Assembly (NCBI GenBank): GCA_048594375.1
Contig: JBMDXK010000017.1
Span: 1 to 38,918 of the forward strand
From: JBMDXK01 sp048594375
Lineage (GTDB): Bacteria > Pseudomonadota > Alphaproteobacteria > Rhizobiales > Methylopilaceae
Length of the DNA: 38,918 nucleotides
Direction of reading: 5' to 3'
This document shows positions 35,141 through 38,918 of the stretch, piece after piece. Each line of letters opens with the position of its first letter. Position 1 is the first letter of the stretch. Under the pieces are notes generated by a model. The model saw only the letters and a program-made list of their open reading frames with translations, did no database searches and was not told the DNA's origin. The translations under genes were made by a program, and so were the position numbers.

Positions 35141-36436
35141 TTACTTTTCGCCAGACAATCGTTCAATGTGAGCGCCACAGGCTGAAAGTTTGGATTCCAG
35201 TTGCTCGAAGCCACGGTCAAGATGATAAATGCGGCTGATGGTGGTTTCCCCCTGTGCAGCCAGAGCGGCAATGACGAGAGAAACCGATGCGCGCAGATCG
35301 GTTGCCATAACCGGCGCACCTTTCAGCACATCCACGCCATCAATGAGAGCGGTATCGCCTTCAAGATGAATGTTGGCACCCAGACGCGCTAGTTCCTGAA
35401 CGTGCATAAAGCGGTTTTCAAAAATGGTTTCCCGAATACGGCTTTTGCCTTTGGCGCGGGTGGTAACTGCCATCAGCTGTGCTTGCAGATCGGTGGGGAA
35501 GCCGGGGAAAGGCTGTGTGGTCACATCGACCGGCATAAGACCATGGCCATTGCGCTTGATACGCAAACCGCTGTTGGTGGGGATGGCTTCTGCACCCACC
35601 TGCCGGATAACGTCCAGCGCCGAGGAAAGCAAATGCTCCTGCACGCCTTCCAGCATGACATCGCCGCCAGCCATAGCAACCGCAAGCGCATAGGTGCCAG
35701 CTTCAATACGGTCTGCTACCACAGAATGCTGTGCGCCTTTCAAGCGAGGAACGCCGGTAATCTCCAGTGTGGAGGTGCCAATACCAGAAATTTTAGCGCC
35801 CATTTTAACCAGCAGCTCGGCCAGATCCGTCACTTCCGGTTCGGCTGCCGCATTCTCAAGGATGGTATCGCCATGGGCCAATGTAGCGGCCATCAAGGCC
35901 GTGTGGGTGGCACCAACAGAGACTTTCGGGAATACAATATGCCCACCTTTAAGGCCTTTGGGAGCGCGGGCGTCCACATAACCGGCGTCAATGGAAATAT
36001 CCACTCCCAGCGCGCGCAAGGCATCAAGGGTGAAATCCACAGGACGTGTGCCGATGGCGCAGCCGCCCGGTAAAGACACGCGCGCTTCACCCATGCGTGC
36101 CACCAGCGGACCAACCACCCAGAAGCTGGCGCGCATCCGGGAGACGAGATCATAAGGCGCAACGGTATCGACTACGGTGCGCGCGGAAAGACGCAAAGTT
36201 TCGCCGGTATAAACGCTTTCAGAGGAACGCTTGCCGTTAAGGCCAATATCCACACCGTGATTGTTCAAAATACGCTTGAGCATGGCAACGTCAGCCAAGC
36301 GAGGCACATTCTCAAGGGTTATCGTTTCCTCGGTGAGCAAGGAAGCAATCATCAGCGGCAAGGCAGCATTTTTTGCGCCTGAAACAGAAATGGTGCCGTG
36401 AAGCGGCGCTCCACCTACAATACGGATACGATCCAT
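35141..36436 (-). CDS. murA: UDP-N-acetylglucosamine 1-carboxyvinyltransferase
   Basis: First committed step of peptidoglycan synthesis: transfer of enolpyruvate from PEP to UDP-GlcNAc. Lys of the GAKNAALPLM motif (about residue 22) and Cys of LPGGCAIGTRPVD (about residue 117) are the key active-site residues. Both are present, so fosfomycin sensitivity at this residue is expected. FPTDLQAQLMAV is also conserved. The ATG at 36436 gives 431 residues. An in-frame TTG at 36454 is less likely. A small basic protein gene lies upstream on the same strand. Confidence 0.97.
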   Translation of the reverse strand: MDRIRIVGGAPLHGTISVSGAKNAALPLMIASLLTEETITLENVPRLADVAMLKRILNNHGVDIGLNGKRSSESVYTGETLRLSARTVVDTVAPYDLVSRMRASFWVVGPLVARMGEARVSLPGGCAIGTRPVDFTLDALRALGVDISIDAGYVDARAPKGLKGGHIVFPKVSVGATHTALMAATLAHGDTILENAAAEPEVTDLAELLVKMGAKISGIGTSTLEITGVPRLKGAQHSVVADRIEAGTYALAVAMAGGDVMLEGVQEHLLSSALDVIRQVGAEAIPTNSGLRIKRNGHGLMPVDVTTQPFPGFPTDLQAQLMAVTTRAKGKSRIRETIFENRFMHVQELARLGANIHLEGDTALIDGVDVLKGAPVMATDLRASVSLVIAALAAQGETTISRIYHLDRGFEQLESKLSACGAHIERLSGEK

Positions 36437-36537
36437 GGAAAACCCCAGAGGCAATAACCAGCGAAAAATAACGGCGCTGTAAATTCTGTCTCTGGATTAG
36501 CCCAATATCACGGTCATGACAAGCAAAAGCAAAGGGT

Positions 36538-36714
36538 CTATTGCGAATCGTTTGGTATATCAGAACGGGTTGTTTCTTGCGTTGAAGCGATTGATTCCGT
36601 GTTTTTGCGCTCACGTGCCTGCATTTTACGGCGCTTAAGATTTTCCCGTAAATTTTTGGCAAGCCTTTCTGCGCGCAATTCAGCTTCAGTGCGCGGGGAA
36701 CTGTGTGTATTCAC
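36538..36714 (-). CDS. Small basic protein upstream of murA
   Basis: A short frame of 58 residues starts at GTG 36714, with AGGAG ten bases before it. The central stretch (about residues 10-40) is a charged amphipathic helix (AERLAKNLRENLKRRKMQARERK), then a Ser/Thr/Asp-rich tail. Similar small Arg/Lys-rich proteins (LAxxLRxNLKRRKxQAR) occur beside murA in many alphaproteobacteria. The function is unknown. It lies 101 bp upstream of murA on the same strand. No in-frame ATG exists near this start, so the GTG start is an inference from the ribosome-binding site. Confidence 0.7.
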   Translation of the reverse strand: MNTHSSPRTEAELRAERLAKNLRENLKRRKMQARERKNTESIASTQETTRSDIPNDSQ

Positions 36715-36817
36715 GTTAATTATGCTCCTTTCACCACATTTCTTTTCATTCTCTCTTGCACCAAAGCAAGGTCTGTGGCAAGTTCCGCGCACAATTAAGA
36801 GAAAGCATAATGCTTTT

Positions 36818-36892
<75 letters not shown>

Positions 36893-37257
36893 TTTTTCCC
36901 CTCGAAAATTCAACTGTTTCAAAAGCAGGCATTCCCCGCTTGCCGAAAGCTCTTTGCAGAACAAACGGTGTTTCCCCACCCAAAACTGGGGAAATTCGTT
37001 GATATACATCCCTACGAGATCAAACAATTGCTTGTTTAGAGTAATGAATATTTATCTAAGATCGCGGCTGCAAAATATATTTAATCTGCAGCAGTGCGTA
37101 CCCAAATCTCTCTCACTGATACCACATCATAAAAATATTCGAATTATAAACAGTTTATGAAGAGTATCCCCTCTTGATATACAGATATATCCGCTTGACG
37201 CATACAACAAAAGCGCCTATAGGAATGCATATTCAAAATTTAAATAATTTTGTTTTT
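36893..37257. other. Inter-tRNA region
   Basis: No gene is supported in these 365 bases. A hairpin TTTCCCCA (36971-36978) / TGGGGAAA (36987-36994) may end the tRNA-Thr transcript, though no U-tract follows. The tRNA-Met promoter lies at 37195-37223. Confidence 0.55.
37195..37223 (+). promoter_or_regulatory. Predicted sigma-70-type promoter of tRNA-Met
   Basis: TTGACG (37195-37200) and TATAGG (37218-37223) are separated by 17 bases. Transcription would start near 37230, about 28 bases before the mature tRNA. The rpmB promoter uses the same -35 hexamer. Confidence 0.7.
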
Positions 37258-37334
37258 GGCGGGGTAGCTCAGCTGGTTAGAGCAGCGGAATCATAATCCG
37301 CGTGTCGGGGGTTCAAGTCCCTCTCCCGCTACCA
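37258..37334 (+). tRNA. tRNA-Met (CAT), elongator type
   Basis: A complete 77-nt cloverleaf with encoded CCA. The acceptor GGCGGGG pairs with TCCCGCT (two G-U pairs). The anticodon arm GCGGA/TCCGC encloses a loop with CAT, and the T arm is GGGGG/CCCTC. The standard first pair and lack of GGG/CCC at the base of the anticodon stem argue against initiator tRNA. Ile(CAT) is less likely by sequence similarity. Confidence 0.94.
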
Positions 37335-37554
37335 TTTTTCCTTATATATTTTAGTTATTTATAGATTGCGCATTGAGGATGATGTATCCGCAAATGGCGC
37401 TGGGTTGCAGTTTTGTGGGGTGGGCTGTGATAGGCTAGCGAAATTTGCGTTGGTAATGATCTTGAGCTACGCGTCTCTATTCTTTCAATAGCGATAGTTC
37501 CATTCTGTAAATTCAATGATATAAAACGCAGATGAAAATTGTGATTTATCTCTA

Positions 37555-38918
37555 CTATCTCCTGGCCGCAGTCAACAGCCTTCTATATTCAGGAGAGGTT
37601 GCTGCTCTAGGCGAAACAGACCTAATCTGATCCAAGGCATCCGTCAGATCGTAAGGAATAACAGCAGCTTCAGAGGCGCCGACTGTGAGATCAAGCAGAT
37701 TCAAAAGGGCATCCCCTTTCAATTCGCTATTGATGATTAAGGCAAGTTTCTTTGCTTCTCCATTATCTCCATAGAGGCCATAGTAGATCATCGACCAGCA
37801 CTCGAATGGTACAAGGAAACGCGCGATAGTGTCGACAGCTTCGGCGAATGCCTCGCCAGAGGTCGCTGGAAGTTTGGCCAACGCGCTGCTGATCCCAGGC
37901 GTTGACAGCGAGCGCTCCTGCGGCCAGACCTCGCGAAGAAACGGCGCAGCCGCAGCATGGAAGAGAGCTGCTGCAGATGCTGGGTCTTCGTGCTTTTCGT
38001 CATCCTCAGGTGCATTGGTTGTAGCCTCAGCAGAAAGATCGCGAACAAATTTCTGAATCGCATTTGCTGCCGATGCGCGCACTTCATCATCCAGCGTGCG
38101 CAGCATCTGCTGAATGCGCGGATTAGGCACCGCTGGCTCGCGGCCTTCGCGGAAAGCATGAAGAGATTCGATCACAAGACTGAAGACAAGCCGGCGGCGC
38201 GTCTCGCGGCCTAGTCTGCGGTCGGTAGCCCGTTCGGCCATTGCTGAGCCGATGACTTCCAAGACTTCGGTGAAGTGCGTGCGCCTTGCAACGGCTTGCC
38301 AGAGCGCCAGCGCCGCGCCATCATCTCTTAGCAGTGGCGCGATAAGATGTTCCTGCGCCCAGTCAGGATCAGCGTGAAGAAAGTAAGGCAGGTGCTCGAT
38401 CATCCGATGTTTAGCGATCAACCCACTTCGACCGTCCGCAGCAATGACGATGTCACGCATCTGCGTTTCCTCTGATCCCGCAAGGAAAGCCTGGTGGTTC
38501 GGCGGCAGACTTGGGCAAGCAGCGAGAAACACGCCGACCAGCTTACCAGCGGGCGTGTTGAGGGTGTCGATGTCTATCGAGTTATGGTCATCATCTTCAG
38601 TGCGCTCGGTAACGCTCAGATCCTCCTCTTGCGTATTTTCGGGCCTTTGGTTCGTGACATCAACAGCGATTGGCCAAAGACGAAGCCAGATTGGCAAGGT
38701 CAGCTGTAGCTTGACGGCCTGCTTTTCCCAAGCATCCAGCCAGGCACAAATACCCTCAATTGCATTTGAAAGCGTTGCGTCGGATAGTTGGTGTAGCAGG
38801 CCGAGCACCCTGCCAGCCTCCCCGACTTGGTCCGCATCCTGTGCGTCTTGGCCATCCTGTTGGCGCGGCCTATAGGCCCAGCCAAAGCGATTCCAAACTT
38901 TCGGAAAGTCGTCGCCAC
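37555..38918 (-). CDS. C-terminal part of a large protein resembling DUF4020/SIR2-type proteins (N-terminus outside window)
   Basis: The frame is open from the right edge to a stop at 37555 (453 residues visible) and no start is seen, so the N-terminus is missing. The visible part is helical and acidic, with WLDAWEKQAVKL, HLPYFLHADPDWAQEHLIAPLL, a variable acidic linker (DDEKHEDP) and a conserved-looking end: LREVWPQERSLSTPGISSALAKLP, FLVPFECWSMIYYGLYG, DLTVGASEAAVIPYDLTDALDQIR. From memory this matches the DUF4020 region found C-terminal to SIR2-like NAD-hydrolase domains in defence-type proteins, so I assign it tentatively. The SIR2 domain, if any, lies beyond the window. It faces tRNA-Met, a common insertion site for islands. 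A non-defence large helical protein remains possible. Confidence 0.6.
   Translation of the reverse strand, partial: GDDFPKVWNRFGWAYRPRQQDGQDAQDADQVGEAGRVLGLLHQLSDATLSNAIEGICAWLDAWEKQAVKLQLTLPIWLRLWPIAVDVTNQRPENTQEEDLSVTERTEDDDHNSIDIDTLNTPAGKLVGVFLAACPSLPPNHQAFLAGSEETQMRDIVIAADGRSGLIAKHRMIEHLPYFLHADPDWAQEHLIAPLLRDDGAALALWQAVARRTHFTEVLEVIGSAMAERATDRRLGRETRRRLVFSLVIESLHAFREGREPAVPNPRIQQMLRTLDDEVRASAANAIQKFVRDLSAEATTNAPEDDEKHEDPASAAALFHAAAAPFLREVWPQERSLSTPGISSALAKLPATSGEAFAEAVDTIARFLVPFECWSMIYYGLYGDNGEAKKLALIINSELKGDALLNLLDLTVGASEAAVIPYDLTDALDQIRSVSPRAATSPEYRRLLTAARR

Noticed and set aside
35402..36073. Plus-strand frame of 223 codons opposite murA
   Set aside because: It lies wholly inside murA on the other strand, with His/Gln/Gly-rich shadow composition and no ribosome-binding site.
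37300..37400. Attachment-site duplication at the end of tRNA-Met
   Set aside because: No second copy of the tRNA 3' end is visible in the window and no integrase gene is present, so an integrated element is not demonstrated.

Overview
The window is chromosomal DNA of an alphaproteobacterium. Several families that are largely confined to that class or its relatives are present: DUF4167, the TIGR03808 Tat-exported repeat protein, DUF1674, and a DnaX whose zinc module has lost its cysteines in the way seen in Rhizobiales-type DnaX. The dapF-mtaB-ftsY and ffs-dnaX-ybaB-recR gene orders and the short SRP RNA agree with this. I cannot name an order or genus with confidence. Most housekeeping genes have moderate GC by eye. 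One very large gene (15150-19919) is clearly more AT-rich.

Layout. Positions 1-5933 (minus strand) hold a two-partner secretion locus: an outer-membrane TpsB transporter followed 14 bp later by a very large exoprotein with two copies of a GLUG-repeat module. The exoprotein runs off the left edge. Next come rplU-rpmA (L21, L27), then a UDP-glucuronate epimerase and UDP-glucose dehydrogenase pair that supplies surface-sugar precursors, then a basic DUF4167 protein and a HIT hydrolase. On the plus strand, the SRP RNA, dnaX, ybaB and recR form a replication and recombination cluster. It is followed by the AT-rich gene for an unrecognised 1589-residue protein with its own promoter and terminator.

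From 20680 to 31677 the window returns to ordinary chromosome: rpmB (L28), a Tat-exported beta-helix protein, DUF3108, htpX, a DUF1674 protein, a YqaA-like membrane protein, an SH3 protein, comF, a glutaredoxin, a nitrilase-family amidase, dapF, mtaB, ftsY and an inner-membrane septation protein (YciB). dapF, mtaB and ftsY overlap by one to four bases and read as one unit. A type-A PutA, murA and a 58-residue basic protein follow on the minus strand. After them come tRNA-Thr(GGT) and tRNA-Met(CAT). The window ends in the C-terminal part of a large protein that resembles the DUF4020 region of SIR2-type (predicted NAD-hydrolase) proteins, which may be the edge of a defence island.

The parts least explained by known biology are the 1589-residue repeat protein (eight degenerate beta/alpha units and four glycine-rich hydrophobic segments), the partial protein beside tRNA-Met, and the structured DNA ahead of dapF. 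No CRISPR array, intact insertion sequence, prophage or rRNA was seen.
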